Source: Antrihabitans auranticaus
Lineage (GTDB): Bacteria; Actinomycetota; Actinomycetes; Mycobacteriales; Mycobacteriaceae
Assembly: GCF_016481275.1 (NCBI RefSeq)
Contig: NZ_JAEMNW010000003.1
Span: 62,001-126,000 of the forward strand
Direction: 5' to 3'
DNA length: 64,000 nucleotides
Below are positions 40,625 through 51,609 of the stretch, in pieces. The notes beneath the pieces were generated by a model. That model had not been told where the DNA came from, searched no databases, and worked only from the letters and a program-made list of their open reading frames with translations. Numbering within the stretch: position 1 is the first letter of the stretch; each line of letters opens with the position of its first letter. Made by a program: the position numbers and the translations under genes.

Positions 40625-41209
40625 TCAGCGAGCCATCGATGCGAGGTGGTCGAGTGCGTACTCGGTCACCGCGATCAGTGCTTGTTTTGCCGATTCCCGT
40701 TCCCGGGCATCGACGTTGATGATCGGCACGGTCGGCGAAATGGCCAGTGCCTCGCGCAGGTCTTCGGTGTGATACCGCGGCGCGCCGTCGAACTCGTTGA
40801 CCGCGACGACGAAGGGCAGCTTGCGCGCCTCGAAGAAGTCGACAGCCGCGAAGCTGTCGTCGAGTCGGCGGGTGTCGACGAGGACGATCGCACCGATCGC
40901 GCCGAGGACCAGGTCGTCCCACATGAACCAGAAGCGGCGCTGCCCGGGCGTTCCGAACAGGTACAGCACCAAATCGTCGGCGATCGTGATACGCCCGAAA
41001 TCCATTGCGACGGTGGTGGTCGCCTTGTGCGGCGTTGCCGCGAGGTCGTCGTGACCGTCGGACTCGTCGGTGACGAGCGCTTCGGTGCGAAGCGGCACAA
41101 TCTCCGATACTGCGCCGACGAAGGTCGTCTTGCCGACGCCGAAGCCGCCCGCGATCACGATCTTCGTCGATGACACGGCCCGGGAGCTGTCAGAGTGCAC
41201 GTAAGCCAC
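40625..41209 (-). CDS. cvnD: CvnD-type small GTP-binding protein
   Basis: Ras-like GTPase of the conservon family, 194 residues. It has a P-loop GGFGVGKTT at 21-29, G3-like GTPGQ (FGTPGQRRFWF) and a G4-like NEFD. In Streptomyces conservons CvnD works with CvnA (sensor-kinase-like), CvnB (roadblock) and CvnC (DUF742) in a membrane-associated complex. It overlaps cvnC by 20 bp. Confidence 0.92.
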   Translation of the reverse strand: MAYVHSDSSRAVSSTKIVIAGGFGVGKTTFVGAVSEIVPLRTEALVTDESDGHDDLAATPHKATTTVAMDFGRITIADDLVLYLFGTPGQRRFWFMWDDLVLGAIGAIVLVDTRRLDDSFAAVDFFEARKLPFVVAVNEFDGAPRYHTEDLREALAISPTVPIINVDARERESAKQALIAVTEYALDHLASMAR

Positions 41210-41564
41210 TGAGCGTCCTTTCGATCAGCCCGCGACGCTCTGCTGCGGACGAACCGCCGAGGGTGGCGTGCACGCGCAATTGGGTTCCTGCAACGAGGTC
41301 ACCGACGAGTACGCGCGCGACACCGAGCGGTAGGCCCAGTTGCGCGGCGATCTCGGCGACCGAGGGACGCTCGTGGCACATCGCAACGATGTCGACGCGG
41401 ACATCGCCGGGCGTCCACTCGGGCCGGACTGTGTCGTCCAAAGTTTCGATCGCTGCTTCCAGCGGGAGGTCGACGATCGGTCGGGTACGCCCCTCGGTCA
41501 GCGTGTAGGGCCGCGCCATGTTCGAGCTGCCTCCGCCTGCCGAGCGACTCATGGTGGCCGTCAC
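41190..41564 (-). CDS. cvnC: CvnC-type DUF742 protein
   Basis: A 124-residue DUF742 protein ([14 protein letters not shown] near the N terminus, a winged-helix-like middle with [20 protein letters not shown]). The GTG at 41564 overlaps the cvnB stop codon by 4 bases; an ATG four codons on is an alternative. The longer frame to 42140 covers cvnB and is not real. Confidence 0.9.
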   Translation of the reverse strand: MTATMSRSAGGGSSNMARPYTLTEGRTRPIVDLPLEAAIETLDDTVRPEWTPGDVRVDIVAMCHERPSVAEIAAQLGLPLGVARVLVGDLVAGTQLRVHATLGGSSAAERRGLIERTLSGLRAL

Positions 41565-41980
41565 CGCACATCCTGCGCGGTGCGCGCCGTGGCCTGCACG
41601 GTCTTCCCGACGCGGTCCACGAGGACTGCCATCTCGTAGCCGACCTGACCGATATCGCAGGAAGTGGACGCGAGCGTCGCGAGATGCGAACCGTTCCCGA
41701 CGCTCATCAGGAGCAGGTAACCGTTCTCCATTTCCACGACGGACTGCAGAACTGTGCCGCCGTCGAAGAGCCGCGCCGCCCCGCTGGAGAGACTCGCCAA
41801 ACCGGACGTGACCGCCGCCAACTGCTCGGCTCGGTCGGCAGGCAGATGCGTGCTCGCGGCCATCAGCAGGCCGTCGGCAGACACCAGGACCGCGTGGGAC
41901 ACACCTGCCGCGTCTCGAACGAAGTTCGACACCAACCAGTCCAGCGTGCGGTCCGTTGTCGACTGGATACTCGTGTTCAT
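41561..41980 (-). CDS. cvnB: CvnB-type roadblock/LC7 protein
   Basis: A 139-residue roadblock/LC7 domain ([33 protein letters not shown]), a fold that serves as a scaffold or regulator for small GTPases, here CvnD. It overlaps cvnA (ATGA) and cvnC. Confidence 0.93.
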   Translation of the reverse strand: MNTSIQSTTDRTLDWLVSNFVRDAAGVSHAVLVSADGLLMAASTHLPADRAEQLAAVTSGLASLSSGAARLFDGGTVLQSVVEMENGYLLLMSVGNGSHLATLASTSCDIGQVGYEMAVLVDRVGKTVQATARTAQDVR

Positions 41981-44730
41981 CGATCTCCCTCGCGGCTGTG
42001 TCGGCCTTCTTCGGTACGTGCCCGGCCATTGCGGACACCGGCAAGCTGTCTACTGAGATTTGCGCGAACCGCTTCGGGATCGCGACGGGTACCGTTGCTC
42101 GGCGAATTCGGTTCTGCGCCACCGGGAACGAGGCGGGCACCGCGCGTTCGCACCGGCAGCCCCTTGTCCGTGTGGCGCTCGACCTTTGCTTCGCCGGCCT
42201 GCTCTGCGGCCGTCCAGCCCGCGTCGGCAGCCGATGTCCACGGCTTGTCAGGACTGGCCGAAGCGGGATCCATCAACCACTCCGAGGTCAGCCGCGCGAA
42301 GATCGGCAGCGGTTCGGTGCTCTGCGAATCTGCGGGCTCCGGCGCCGGTTGTCTCGGCACCTCCCGTGGGACGGGGAACTGCGGCGGCGGCCACGACTCG
42401 CGCGCAGCCGTCACGTCCGGGTTGGTGCGAGCGCTGAAGAACGCCGACGTATTCGACGGTGCCGGTCGGACTGCTTCGGCACGTTCGGGAGCAACGGCCG
42501 GCGGACGACCGTTCGGTGCCTGAATGCGTCCCTCGGTGCTGACACCGCTCGCGCCGGGAGAACGGCGCGGCAATCCACGCAGACCACCGAGGTCCGCACT
42601 GTGCGTGCCGTTCTGATGCGTCCCGTTCTGCACGGTCCCGTTCTGCGCGGTCCCGTTCTGCGCGGTCCCGTTCTGCGCGGTGCCGTTCTGCGCGGTGCCG
42701 TTTTGCACAGGTCCCGTGCCGACCAGGTCGCCGTGTGCCGGCAACGCGCTGTTCAGCGGTGTGACAGGGATCCGGCGAGATTCCTGGCGTGGCGCGAAAT
42801 CGGCCGCAGCCGATCGGCGCAGCGGAGCGGCCTCGGTTTCGGTTGTCTCACTGTCGAACTCACGCGGTGCGGCGATGAGGGCACCGGGAACGTGGACGCT
42901 CGCGGTGACACCGGACTTGCCGGTCCGCGCGTCGGTACTGCGCAGCCGGACGGTCGCCTCGTGCCGGCGCGCGAGTCGTCCGACGACGAAAAGACCCATG
43001 CGGCGGGCAGTTTCGGCCGTGACCTCACCACCGGATGCAAGCCGCTCGTTCGCGGCGCGCAGTTCTTCTTCCGACATGCCGAGTCCGCGGTCGATGACCT
43101 CGATCAGGAAGCCCGCATCCACGGCTCGCGCAACCGCGACGGACACCGTCGAGTCCGGCGGCGAGAACCGCAGCGCATTGTCGATCAGCTCGGCGATCAG
43201 GTGGCCGATATCGGCCGCCGCCGCGCCGGTGAGCGACCCTTCCACCGTCGACCCGATCTTCACACGCCGGTAGTCCTCGACCTCCGACATCCCGGCCCGC
43301 AGCACGTCGGCGAGCGGAATAGGGTCCAAGCGGCCGCGACGCTCGGTCGTATCGGCCAGAACGAGCAGGTTGTCGCCGTTTCGGCGCATACGCGTCGTCA
43401 AGTGATCGAGGCGAAAGAGGTGCTCGAGACGGACGGGATCGTCCTCGTCGCGCTCGAGCGTGTCGATCAGTGCGAGCTGCTCTTCGACGAGCGAGCGGCT
43501 GCGCCGGGACAGCGTCTCGAACATGTCGCCGATACGAAGTCGCTCGCCGTGTTCGCCGGCCAACCTGAGTGCCTGGAGGTGGATGTCGTCGACAGCGCGC
43601 GCGAGCTGACCGATTTCTTCGGTCGTGTGCACCGGAATTGCCTCGATCTCCGGGACGCCCTCGCTGGTCCGCAACCGTTCGATCTCTTCGGGCAACTTCA
43701 GGCGCGCAACCTGCAGCGCGCCATGTCGCAGGCGACTGATGGACCGCACCAGCGACCGGCCGACCGCGAGCGCAAGTGCCAGCGCGACGAGAACCGAACC
43801 GAGAATGATTGCCGTATCGCGCAGTGCCGCAGACCGAAGCGAAATGGCCTGCGCGTTGACGGTGTCGTTCAGGTCCGTCACAAGCTGCTGCGCGACTTCG
43901 CTGTACTGGGCAGCGTTGGCGTTGAACGAATCGACGAACGTTCCCGACGTGACGACGCCGGGACCCGAGGCGCGGTAGCCGGCAGTCCGCGAATCGATGC
44001 CGGCGCGCAACGACGCAACGTCGACGACAGACGAATCCAGTTGGCGCGCAACTTCATCGAGGGAAGCCGACTCGGCGCCGAGGGCCGCAGCAACTTCGAG
44101 CCGGAGGGCGATGTCATCGGCAAAATCGGTCGACTGGACCATGACCCGCTCGGTCGTCAAGGAACCCTGGGCAGCCAGCGCGAGGACGAGGCCGTCCGCG
44201 AGGTCCTGCACTCGGTCGTCGTCGACTCCGCCCATCGTTGCTGCGATGGCCGACGACACCTTGTTCGTGACCTCTGCCGACTTCTCGGCCAGCCCGGCCT
44301 CCGATATGCGGCCACCCACAACCTCGGTACGAAGCGCTGCAGCGGTCGCACTCGCGGAGGCGAGGTCGGCAGCGACCGAGGCGTCGAACTCGCCCGACTT
44401 GATCAGCGTCTCGAAATCGGCCGCACTTACGTCGAACTGCGCGAGCGCGTCGTCGATCCCCCTGTTCGACGCCGCTGCGTAAGCGAGATTGTCAGTGCGA
44501 TCGACCAGCGCGACCGCAGGACCGACGAGGGCAACATTGTTGGACGCGATTGTGAGGTTGGAAGCGGCGGACAGTTCGTTCTGAATGCGTAGCGCACCGA
44601 AGGTCATCGCGAGCGCGACGGGCAAAACCATGATGGCGGCGACTTTCCATCGCAGCGGCCACGCGGCCGGCGTCCATTTGGACGTACCGGCTGGCGCACC
44701 CTCCACGACGCTTGGGCCGAGAGCAACCAT
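41977..44730 (-). CDS. cvnA: CvnA-type membrane sensor with HATPase domain
   Basis: A 917-residue sensor. It has a membrane helix at about 30-48, an extracytoplasmic domain rich in Ala (about 50-305), a second helix (about 308-328), a HAMP-like linker, an H-box-like [19 protein letters not shown] and an HATPase domain ([37 protein letters not shown]). A long low-complexity tail includes seven QNGT repeats. It resembles kinases of Streptomyces conservons. The start is the ATG at 44730 with only a weak GGGTGG upstream; an ATG at 44808 is possible. First gene of cvnABCD. Confidence 0.9.
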   Translation of the reverse strand: MVALGPSVVEGAPAGTSKWTPAAWPLRWKVAAIMVLPVALAMTFGALRIQNELSAASNLTIASNNVALVGPAVALVDRTDNLAYAAASNRGIDDALAQFDVSAADFETLIKSGEFDASVAADLASASATAAALRTEVVGGRISEAGLAEKSAEVTNKVSSAIAATMGGVDDDRVQDLADGLVLALAAQGSLTTERVMVQSTDFADDIALRLEVAAALGAESASLDEVARQLDSSVVDVASLRAGIDSRTAGYRASGPGVVTSGTFVDSFNANAAQYSEVAQQLVTDLNDTVNAQAISLRSAALRDTAIILGSVLVALALALAVGRSLVRSISRLRHGALQVARLKLPEEIERLRTSEGVPEIEAIPVHTTEEIGQLARAVDDIHLQALRLAGEHGERLRIGDMFETLSRRSRSLVEEQLALIDTLERDEDDPVRLEHLFRLDHLTTRMRRNGDNLLVLADTTERRGRLDPIPLADVLRAGMSEVEDYRRVKIGSTVEGSLTGAAAADIGHLIAELIDNALRFSPPDSTVSVAVARAVDAGFLIEVIDRGLGMSEEELRAANERLASGGEVTAETARRMGLFVVGRLARRHEATVRLRSTDARTGKSGVTASVHVPGALIAAPREFDSETTETEAAPLRRSAAADFAPRQESRRIPVTPLNSALPAHGDLVGTGPVQNGTAQNGTAQNGTAQNGTAQNGTVQNGTHQNGTHSADLGGLRGLPRRSPGASGVSTEGRIQAPNGRPPAVAPERAEAVRPAPSNTSAFFSARTNPDVTAARESWPPPQFPVPREVPRQPAPEPADSQSTEPLPIFARLTSEWLMDPASASPDKPWTSAADAGWTAAEQAGEAKVERHTDKGLPVRTRGARLVPGGAEPNSPSNGTRRDPEAVRANLSRQLAGVRNGRARTEEGRHSREGDR
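42608..42712 (-). repeat. 15-bp tandem repeat encoding QNGT in cvnA
   Basis: Seven 15-bp units anchored on CCGTTCTG (42608, 42623, 42638, 42653, 42668, 42683, and CCGTTTTG at 42698). They encode the repeated QNGTx tail of CvnA, in frame. Confidence 0.93.
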
Positions 44731-44919
44731 TGGGAAACCACCCGATCGAAAAGCAGGTGTAAGACCTGCACTGGTACTTGGCGGCCTGTTCCGCAAGCAT
44801 CCCGTCATGGCGCGAGCGCACGACAGGCACCACAGATCGTAGACCCAACATCACGACTTTGCATCTATTTCATAACGGTGCCGGAACGATGCCGGACCGA
44901 TGCGCCTGAGAAGCGGTGA

Positions 44920-45396
44920 TTAAATCGCCCTGACCAGGGCAGATGCGACAGCTGCAATACCCTCGCCACGCCCTGTGAGGCCGAGGCCGTCGGTCGTCGT
45001 CGCCGTTACCGAAACCGGCGCACCGAGGAGGGACGACAGCAATTCCTGGGCTTCGCCGCGGCGCGGACCGATCTTAGGACGGTTCCCGATTACCTGCACA
45101 GCCGCATTCCCCGCGGCCCAGCCGTTGGTCTCCAGCAACCGGCGCACCTCGGTGAGCATCGCGGCGCCACTGACGCCGGCCCACTCGGGCCGACCGGTGC
45201 CGAACACGGAACCGAGGTCGCCCAGCCCCGCAGCCGACAGCAGCGCGTCGCACAGCGCGTGGACGGCGACATCGCCGTCGGAGTGACCGGCACACCCGTC
45301 TGCGTCCGCGAACAGCAGACCGGCCATCCAGCACGGCCTACCTGGTTCGATCGGATGTACATCGGTGCCGACACCGACGCGGATATCAAGACTCAC
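44920..45396 (-). CDS. ispF: 2-C-methyl-D-erythritol 2,4-cyclodiphosphate synthase
   Basis: MEP-pathway enzyme that cyclises CDP-ME-2-phosphate. The 158 residues have zinc ligands Asp12, His14 ([10 protein letters not shown]) and His46 ([12 protein letters not shown]), and the C-terminal [16 protein letters not shown] chose the GTG at 45396; the GTG at 45402 is two codons earlier. It overlaps ispD by 11 bp. Confidence 0.95.
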   Translation of the reverse strand: MSLDIRVGVGTDVHPIEPGRPCWMAGLLFADADGCAGHSDGDVAVHALCDALLSAAGLGDLGSVFGTGRPEWAGVSGAAMLTEVRRLLETNGWAAGNAAVQVIGNRPKIGPRRGEAQELLSSLLGAPVSVTATTTDGLGLTGRGEGIAAVASALVRAI

Positions 45397-46084
45397 GTGC
45401 ACCAACGACCGCATCGGCAAGCAGAAGGTCGAGCGGGGTCGTGATTTTGAATGCCAGTGGCTCGCCCGGAATCGTGCGCACGCGTTCGCCGAGTCGCTCG
45501 ACCAGTCCGGCATCGTCGGTCGCAGCATCGCCGGGACCGGCGGACTCGTACGCGCGACGCAGCAGTGCCGCATCGAAGCCCTGCGGAGTTTGAATTGCGC
45601 GCAACTCGGCGCGCTTGGGAGTCCCGGTAACGCCGCCCATGATGTCGACACTCTTGATCGTGTCGGCAACTTCGAGCGCGGGAACGACTGCGGCACGGCC
45701 ACAGCGCAGTTCGGCGACTATCCGGGCGATCAACGCCGGGGGCGTGAGCGCGCGAGCAGCGTCGTGAACGAGATAGATATCGGCGTCCGGAGATGCGGTG
45801 ATGCCAGCACGGACCGAATCGATCCGTTCGGCACCACCCACCACAATCCGAACACCCGGCGGCAAAAGTTCCGCGGTGGCGCCGACGAACTCGTCAGGCA
45901 CCATAACCACGACGTCGTCGACGACGCCCGATTCGACGAGCCCATCGACGGCACGCCGCAACATTGACGTTCCACCAACTTGCACGAAAGCTTTCGGCGT
46001 CGACTGACCTAAGCGGACGCCTCGGCCAGCCGCCGGAACCAGCGCAACAACACGTCCGCCGTCAGCGGCGGACTCCGGATTCAC
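45386..46084 (-). CDS. ispD: 2-C-methyl-D-erythritol 4-phosphate cytidylyltransferase
   Basis: MEP-pathway enzyme joining CTP and MEP, acting two steps before IspF. The 232 residues have a CTP loop [11 protein letters not shown] (16-26), DAARALTPP and [14 protein letters not shown]. It starts at a GTG 17 bp after carD and overlaps ispF, so carD-ispD-ispF form one minus-strand unit. Confidence 0.95.
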   Translation of the reverse strand: MNPESAADGGRVVALVPAAGRGVRLGQSTPKAFVQVGGTSMLRRAVDGLVESGVVDDVVVMVPDEFVGATAELLPPGVRIVVGGAERIDSVRAGITASPDADIYLVHDAARALTPPALIARIVAELRCGRAAVVPALEVADTIKSVDIMGGVTGTPKRAELRAIQTPQGFDAALLRRAYESAGPGDAATDDAGLVERLGERVRTIPGEPLAFKITTPLDLLLADAVVGARES

Positions 46085-46101
46085 TCGTCTCCCGATCGAG
46101 A

Positions 46102-46620
<519 letters not shown>

Positions 46621-46884
46621 TTAACATGCTCCAGCAGGGCAGTGGGATCAACGCTGCAGGTCAGGGGCATCGTTGATCGATTCTAGGGGTTGACAGGATC
46701 GGCAATTCGTGCATTGCGACGTGTCGAACATCACCCGTTCGGACGACAAATGGTGGCGTTCTTACCTATTGGGCGCGCCCGGGCGCATACCCTTTTCAGA
46801 TAACTACTACGCTCCCTCGTGGAGCGCACGCTCGTACAGCCACGCTCGTATTCAAGTTCGCATTGGACTCGATGGAGGACACCC

Positions 46885-47574
46885 GTGATAACCGTTGCGC
46901 CGAAACGTCGAATCGTAGCCGCGGTCGGCATCGTTGCTGGTGTGACGCTCGCGCTGACCGGATGCAGCTCCGGCCAGGTGTCGCAGATGTCCACGCAGGT
47001 TGCCGCGGTGAACGGCGCACCCGCGAACAAGGGCGCGATCGCACTGCGCAACGTGCACATTGCCTACGCCGACCCCGCCGATCCGAAGCTGAACAAGAAG
47101 AACGGCGAAGCGGTCCTCGCATTCCTGGCGATCAATCAGAGCGAAGAGTACGACGACACACTGTTGGAGATCGCGCCCATCATGTACGAGGGCGAGGTCA
47201 TCGGTGAGGCCGAACTGACGCCGGCCACGGCAGCGGAGCTGAAGCCGCAGCACAGCATCTACGCCGTGCAGAAGCAGAACATCACCGACGACAAAGATGC
47301 TGCGGCACTCCGCGAGATCACACCCGCCCTCCAGCTGGCGTCGGTCAAGATCACGAACCTGACCCGCGACCTCTCCCCGGGCCTCACCGTAGACGTCACC
47401 TTCAAGTTCGAGCGCGCGGGCGAGATCAAGATGCACGCCCCGATCGACGCGGGTGAAACACCGCGCAGCGAGGCGTCCACGATCATCGCCGACCGCGAGC
47501 TGAGCGGCAGCCATGGCGGCTCCGGCTCCGACGCCGAGCACCAGGGCGGCGAACACGAGGACGGCGGCCACTAG
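46885..47574 (+). CDS. lpqE: LpqE-like lipoprotein
   Basis: A 229-residue predicted lipoprotein with signal peptide and lipobox LTGC (Cys at about 26), a copper-chaperone-like (DUF461/PCuAC-type) beta domain and a His/Asp/Glu-rich tail (EHQGGEHEDGGH). The GTG at 46885 follows GGAGGA at 46874-46879; the longer frame would not give a signal peptide. Its position between carD and radA matches M. tuberculosis lpqE. The His-rich tail hints at metal binding. Function unproven. Confidence 0.8.
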   Translation: MITVAPKRRIVAAVGIVAGVTLALTGCSSGQVSQMSTQVAAVNGAPANKGAIALRNVHIAYADPADPKLNKKNGEAVLAFLAINQSEEYDDTLLEIAPIMYEGEVIGEAELTPATAAELKPQHSIYAVQKQNITDDKDAAALREITPALQLASVKITNLTRDLSPGLTVDVTFKFERAGEIKMHAPIDAGETPRSEASTIIADRELSGSHGGSGSDAEHQGGEHEDGGH

Positions 47575-47595
47575 CCGCAAGCACGCGTCGAACCG

Positions 47596-47632
47596 ACTCC
47601 GCCGCACCGTTTCCAGGTGCGGCGGAGTTTTT
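47596..47632 (+). terminator. Intrinsic terminator after lpqE
   Basis: Perfect 13-base arms, ACTCCGCCGCACC (47596-47608) and its complement (47616-47628), enclose a 7-nt loop followed by a T-run. It separates lpqE from radA. Confidence 0.88.
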
Positions 47633-47669
47633 CGTCGATGCTGTCGGTACGGGTCACTAGGCTCGCCGC

Positions 47670-49037
47670 GTGGCCAAACCCAAATCGAGCTTCCGCTGCG
47701 AGTCGTGCCAGCACACCATGCCGAAATGGGTCGGCAAGTGCCCGGACTGCGGAGCGTGGGGCTCGGTCGCCGAGGCACCCGCCCTCGCCGCGCTACCGAG
47801 CGGGAGCGGTGGGCGGCGCGTACCGATGTTGCCGACAACTGCCGCCGTGCCGATTTCGCAGGTCGACGGGGTCGCGACCAAGGCGAACCCGACCGGCATC
47901 GAGGAACTCGACCGAGTGCTGGGCGGCGGGCTCGTACCAGGGTCGGTCGTTCTGCTGGCCGGCGAGCCGGGCGTCGGAAAGTCGACATTGCTGCTGGAGG
48001 TCGTCCACCAGTGGGCGCGGCGCTCCGCGACCGATCGTTCGCTGTACGTCACCGGCGAAGAATCGGCAGGCCAGGTCCGGCTGCGCGCGGATCGCACGGG
48101 TGCGGTTCACGATCGCGTCTTCCTCGCGGCGGAAGCCGACCTCGCGACAGTGCTCGGGCACGTCGAACAGGTCCAGCCGACTTTGCTCATCGTCGACTCG
48201 GTCCAGACGATGTTCGCGTCCGACGTGGACGGCGTGATCGGCGGCGTCACCCAGGTCAAGGCGGTGACAACCGCGCTGACCTCGCTGGCCAAGGCGTCCG
48301 GTGTCGCGGTCCTGCTGGTCGGGCACGTCACCAAGGACGGCGCGGTCGCCGGCCCGCGGACCCTCGAGCATCTGGTCGACGTGGTCCTGCACTTCGAAGG
48401 CGATCGACATTCCACGCTGCGCATGGTCAGGGGCGTCAAGAATCGGTTCGGCCCGTCGGACGAGGTCGGTTGCTTCGAACTGCGCGGCGACGGCATCGAC
48501 GGGATTTCCGACCCGTCCGGGCTGTTCCTCCACCACAAGGGCGCGAACGTCGAGGGCACCGCGGTCACCGTCGCGATGGACGGCAAACGGCCACTGCTCG
48601 GCGAGATTCAAGCGCTGTTGGCGCCGACCCAGGCGACGATCCCGCGACGCGCTGTCAGTGGACTCGACTACAACCGTGTGGCGATGGTTCTTGCCGTCCT
48701 GGGGAGCCGCTGCAACATCGCCGTCGGCACTCGGGAGGTTTATGCCGCAACGGTCGGCGGGATGCGTGTGACCGAACCGTGCGCCGATCTCGCGATAGCG
48801 CTCGCGCTGATTTCCGCCGACAAGAAGAAGGTCCTGCCTGGACGCGTCGTCGCACTCGGCGAGGTCGGCCTCGCAGGCGAAGTGCGGCGAGTGTCAGGGA
48901 TCGGGCGGCGTCTCGCCGAGGCCCAGCGGCTCGGGTTCGACCACGCGCTCGTCCCGCGGGACCCGGGACCGGTTCCCGCGGGAATGAAGATCACGCAGGT
49001 GTCGACGGTGGGAGAAGCGATGGGTCACCTGCGCTGA
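47670..49037 (+). CDS. radA: RadA DNA-repair/recombination helicase
   Basis: RecA-like branch-migration protein. The 455 residues have a zinc finger Cys10-Cys13-Cys24-Cys27, Walker [10 protein letters not shown] at 98-106, the RadA-specific KNRFG motif (about 256-260) and a Lon-protease-like C-terminal domain. It starts at a GTG. Its last 47 bp overlap the convergent HdeD-like gene. disA lies beyond that gene, as in other actinobacteria and in Firmicutes where RadA and DisA interact. Confidence 0.95.
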   Translation: MAKPKSSFRCESCQHTMPKWVGKCPDCGAWGSVAEAPALAALPSGSGGRRVPMLPTTAAVPISQVDGVATKANPTGIEELDRVLGGGLVPGSVVLLAGEPGVGKSTLLLEVVHQWARRSATDRSLYVTGEESAGQVRLRADRTGAVHDRVFLAAEADLATVLGHVEQVQPTLLIVDSVQTMFASDVDGVIGGVTQVKAVTTALTSLAKASGVAVLLVGHVTKDGAVAGPRTLEHLVDVVLHFEGDRHSTLRMVRGVKNRFGPSDEVGCFELRGDGIDGISDPSGLFLHHKGANVEGTAVTVAMDGKRPLLGEIQALLAPTQATIPRRAVSGLDYNRVAMVLAVLGSRCNIAVGTREVYAATVGGMRVTEPCADLAIALALISADKKKVLPGRVVALGEVGLAGEVRRVSGIGRRLAEAQRLGFDHALVPRDPGPVPAGMKITQVSTVGEAMGHLR

Positions 49038-49596
49038 CGTCGCGGGTGAAGCGCCGGAAGTGCAGCGCGGCAACGACCATGACGACACCGAATGCGATCG
49101 CGTACCAGCCGAGGAGCCAAATCAGACTGATGATTCCCGTTCCCGGGAAGACGATGAGCAACCAGCCGAACACGACCGCGGCAATACCTGCGCCGAGCAT
49201 CCAGCCCCAACCCGAGCCGGGCACCGCTCGCGCCTGCCGGGCGCCGAGGATGCAGAACACGCCGAACACGATGGCGTGGAATGCAATCAGGTAGAGCAGC
49301 GCCAGGGCGGTGATGGCGGGCCACACGAATGCGCCGATGCCTGCCGCGATCGAGACGATGCCCATCGCCAGCATCCACTTCCAGGTGGACATCGTCTCGC
49401 GGTTGGCGATGGCCCGCGATACGCCCGCAATGCCGTCCGCAATCGCGTACACGCCGAACACGATCACCAAAGACCAGACGGTGATATCCGGCCAGGCGAG
49501 AGCGACTATTCCGAACAAGATCCCCAGAATTCCGCGGACCAAAACAACGCGCCAAACGAATGTCCCGTACTCGGAAAGCACCTCTTGCGACGTCAC
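48991..49596 (-). CDS. HdeD/DUF308-family membrane protein
   Basis: A 201-residue protein with six membrane helices in three repeating helix pairs ([52 protein letters not shown]), the DUF308/HdeD layout. HdeD is linked to acid resistance in E. coli; the role in actinobacteria is unknown. I chose the GTG at 49596 after GAGGG; an ATG at 49635 would add 13 residues. Its 3' end lies inside radA on the other strand. Confidence 0.82.
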   Translation of the reverse strand: MTSQEVLSEYGTFVWRVVLVRGILGILFGIVALAWPDITVWSLVIVFGVYAIADGIAGVSRAIANRETMSTWKWMLAMGIVSIAAGIGAFVWPAITALALLYLIAFHAIVFGVFCILGARQARAVPGSGWGWMLGAGIAAVVFGWLLIVFPGTGIISLIWLLGWYAIAFGVVMVVAALHFRRFTRDVSAGDPSLLPPSTPA

Positions 49597-49747
49597 TAGA
49601 CCCTCCACATGAATGGGAAAGCGCCCCGCATCCATATGATTGTGATGCGAGACTCACCGGATCGGTAGCCTATCTGTGAGTATATGCAGGTAGGGCGATA
49701 TCGATCGTTTCGAAATCAGCGAATTTGTATCAAAAGGAGTAGGGCGG

Positions 49748-50833
49748 ATGGAGGACCCCCGTTCTTCGGAAGCTCTCCGGGACGCGATCGCCCGGCTGGC
49801 TCCTGGAACTGTGCTCCGCGAAGGCCTCGAACGAATATTGCGTGGCCGCACAGGCGGATTGATCGTGCTCGGCTACGACGAAAAAATCGAAGCGATCTGC
49901 GACGGCGGATTCGAATTGGACGTCGAGTTCGCTCCCACGCGCCTGCGCGAACTGTCGAAGATGGACGGTGCCGTGGTGCTGTCGAGCGACGGCAAGAAGA
50001 TCGTCCGCGCCAACGTGCAATTGGTGCCGGACCCGAAGATTCCGACGGTCGAATCAGGCACTCGCCATCGCGCTGCCGAACGGACCGCGATCCAGACCGG
50101 AGTGCCGGTCGTATCGGTAAGCCAGTCGATGAGCATCGTGAGCGTCTACGTCGACGGCGTCCGCCACGTGATGGCCGGGTCCGCGACGATCCTCTCCAGA
50201 GCCAATCAGGCGGTCGCAACGTTGGAACGCTACAAGGCTCGCCTCGACGAAGTGATCCGGCAGCTGTCGGTCGAGGAGATCGAAGACTTCGTCACTCTGC
50301 GCGACGCTCTGACGGCTGTGCAGCGGCTCGAGATGGTCCGCCGGATCTCGCTCGAAATCGAGCAGGACGTGCTGGAACTCGGTACCGACGGTCGCCAGCT
50401 CGCTTTGCAGCTGGAAGAACTGGTGGGCGACAACGACTTTGCCCGGCAGCTTCTCGTCCGCGACTACCTCGTCGGCGAGGAACCCGCGAGCGGCGTCGCG
50501 ATCGAAAAGACCCTCGAGACCCTCGACACCCTCACCGACGTCGATCTGCTGGATCTGACTGTGCTCGCCGGGGTCTACGGCTTTCCGCCGACAATCGAAG
50601 CGCTGGAACTGCCGATGCAGCCGCGCGGTTATCGAGTCCTCACGCGCGTGCCCCGGCTGTCGTTCCACCAGATTCACCGCTTGGTCGGCTCGTTCGGGAC
50701 ACTGCAGGGCCTACTCACCGCGTCCGCTGCCGACCTCCAGCATGTCGACGGCGTCGGCCAATCATGGGCACGCCATATCAGGGAAGGCCTGTCCCGCCTT
50801 GCCGAAAGCAGCCTGACGGGACCGCACGACTAG
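49748..50833 (+). CDS. disA: DisA, diadenylate cyclase (c-di-AMP synthase)
   Basis: Makes c-di-AMP from two ATP and scans DNA for branched structures. The 361 residues have a DAC domain with DGA at 73-75 and GTRHR at 104-108, a helical linker and a C-terminal helix-hairpin-helix DNA-binding domain ([20 protein letters not shown]). The ATG at 49748 has AAGGAG 8 bases upstream. It ends 4 bp into the convergent neighbour. Confidence 0.96.
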   Translation: MEDPRSSEALRDAIARLAPGTVLREGLERILRGRTGGLIVLGYDEKIEAICDGGFELDVEFAPTRLRELSKMDGAVVLSSDGKKIVRANVQLVPDPKIPTVESGTRHRAAERTAIQTGVPVVSVSQSMSIVSVYVDGVRHVMAGSATILSRANQAVATLERYKARLDEVIRQLSVEEIEDFVTLRDALTAVQRLEMVRRISLEIEQDVLELGTDGRQLALQLEELVGDNDFARQLLVRDYLVGEEPASGVAIEKTLETLDTLTDVDLLDLTVLAGVYGFPPTIEALELPMQPRGYRVLTRVPRLSFHQIHRLVGSFGTLQGLLTASAADLQHVDGVGQSWARHIREGLSRLAESSLTGPHD

Positions 50834-51525
50834 CCGATGTTGAACGGCACCGGGGCGCTGTTGAGGGTCCCCAGCCGACCGACCACGTGGTAAGCGCCCG
50901 GCGGAACGGGTAAGCGTTCGCCTGCGCAGTCGGGTTCGGACGTCTTGGCCGACCACTTGACCGTGTAGACCTCTTGCTTGCCACCCTCGAGACGCTTCAC
51001 GTCCGTCTGATCGTTCGGGTAGCAGTCCGCGCTGGACCACACCCGGGTCTGACCGTCGAGTGTGTACACAATCGCCTGTTGGAGGCCCGGCGCCAGGTCG
51101 CGCTCGCACGGCGTCGTCGAAATGTTGGTGATCACGATTGCGAAGCCGGGTTCTTCACCGGCAACGTAGGTCGGTTTGTCGGCCGAAACCGTGATGGCAA
51201 GAGCCTGGTCGGGGCACTGACCGGGCGGGGCCGGGACCGCTGACGTCAACGGCTCACCCGCAGGCGTCGCGGGACCCCCACCGCCGCCGCCGGCGCTGCC
51301 CGGATCACCGGTATCGATCGCCGACGTGGTCGCGCCGGCAGACGTGGTCGGCGCGGTCAGGGTTCCCGTCGAGGCAGCCGATTCCGCCGCCGGCGAATCG
51401 TCGCCACCACCCAGTGAGCTGACGAACCAGACGAGGAGGATCAGCACAACCAAAACCACGCCGATGGCAAGCGCTCGGCGGCGCCAATAGATTTCAGGTG
51501 GGAGCGGCCCGGTTGGATGGTGCAC
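50830..51525 (-). CDS. Membrane-anchored exported protein (Rv3587c-like)
   Basis: A 231-residue protein with one N-terminal membrane helix (about 18-40), a Ser/Thr/Ala/Gly-rich linker (about 45-95) and a C-terminal extracytoplasmic beta domain of about 130 residues with conserved cysteines ([29 protein letters not shown]), likely disulfide-bonded. Location between disA and canB matches an M. tuberculosis conserved membrane protein. Function unknown. Confidence 0.8.
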   Translation of the reverse strand: MHHPTGPLPPEIYWRRRALAIGVVLVVLILLVWFVSSLGGGDDSPAAESAASTGTLTAPTTSAGATTSAIDTGDPGSAGGGGGGPATPAGEPLTSAVPAPPGQCPDQALAITVSADKPTYVAGEEPGFAIVITNISTTPCERDLAPGLQQAIVYTLDGQTRVWSSADCYPNDQTDVKRLEGGKQEVYTVKWSAKTSEPDCAGERLPVPPGAYHVVGRLGTLNSAPVPFNIG

Positions 51526-51609
51526 ATTTCCACGGTAGGGGCCGATGCCTCACCAGCGGCTGAGCCGACTCGGCGTGTCGGCGTCGAACCCGTCACACAG
51601 GCCTATTCG

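Noticed and set aside
42608-42712. CRISPR-like array
   Set aside because: The 15-bp units are contiguous, without spacers, and in frame in cvnA, so this is a coding tandem repeat.
41956-44592. 878-codon plus-strand reading frame opposite cvnA
   Set aside because: It is antisense to a well-formed sensor gene, low in complexity and unlike any protein family I know. It is a product of codon bias.
49597-49747. LexA (SOS) box upstream of disA
   Set aside because: TCGA-containing patches occur, but nothing matches the TCGAAC-N4-GTTCGA pattern well.
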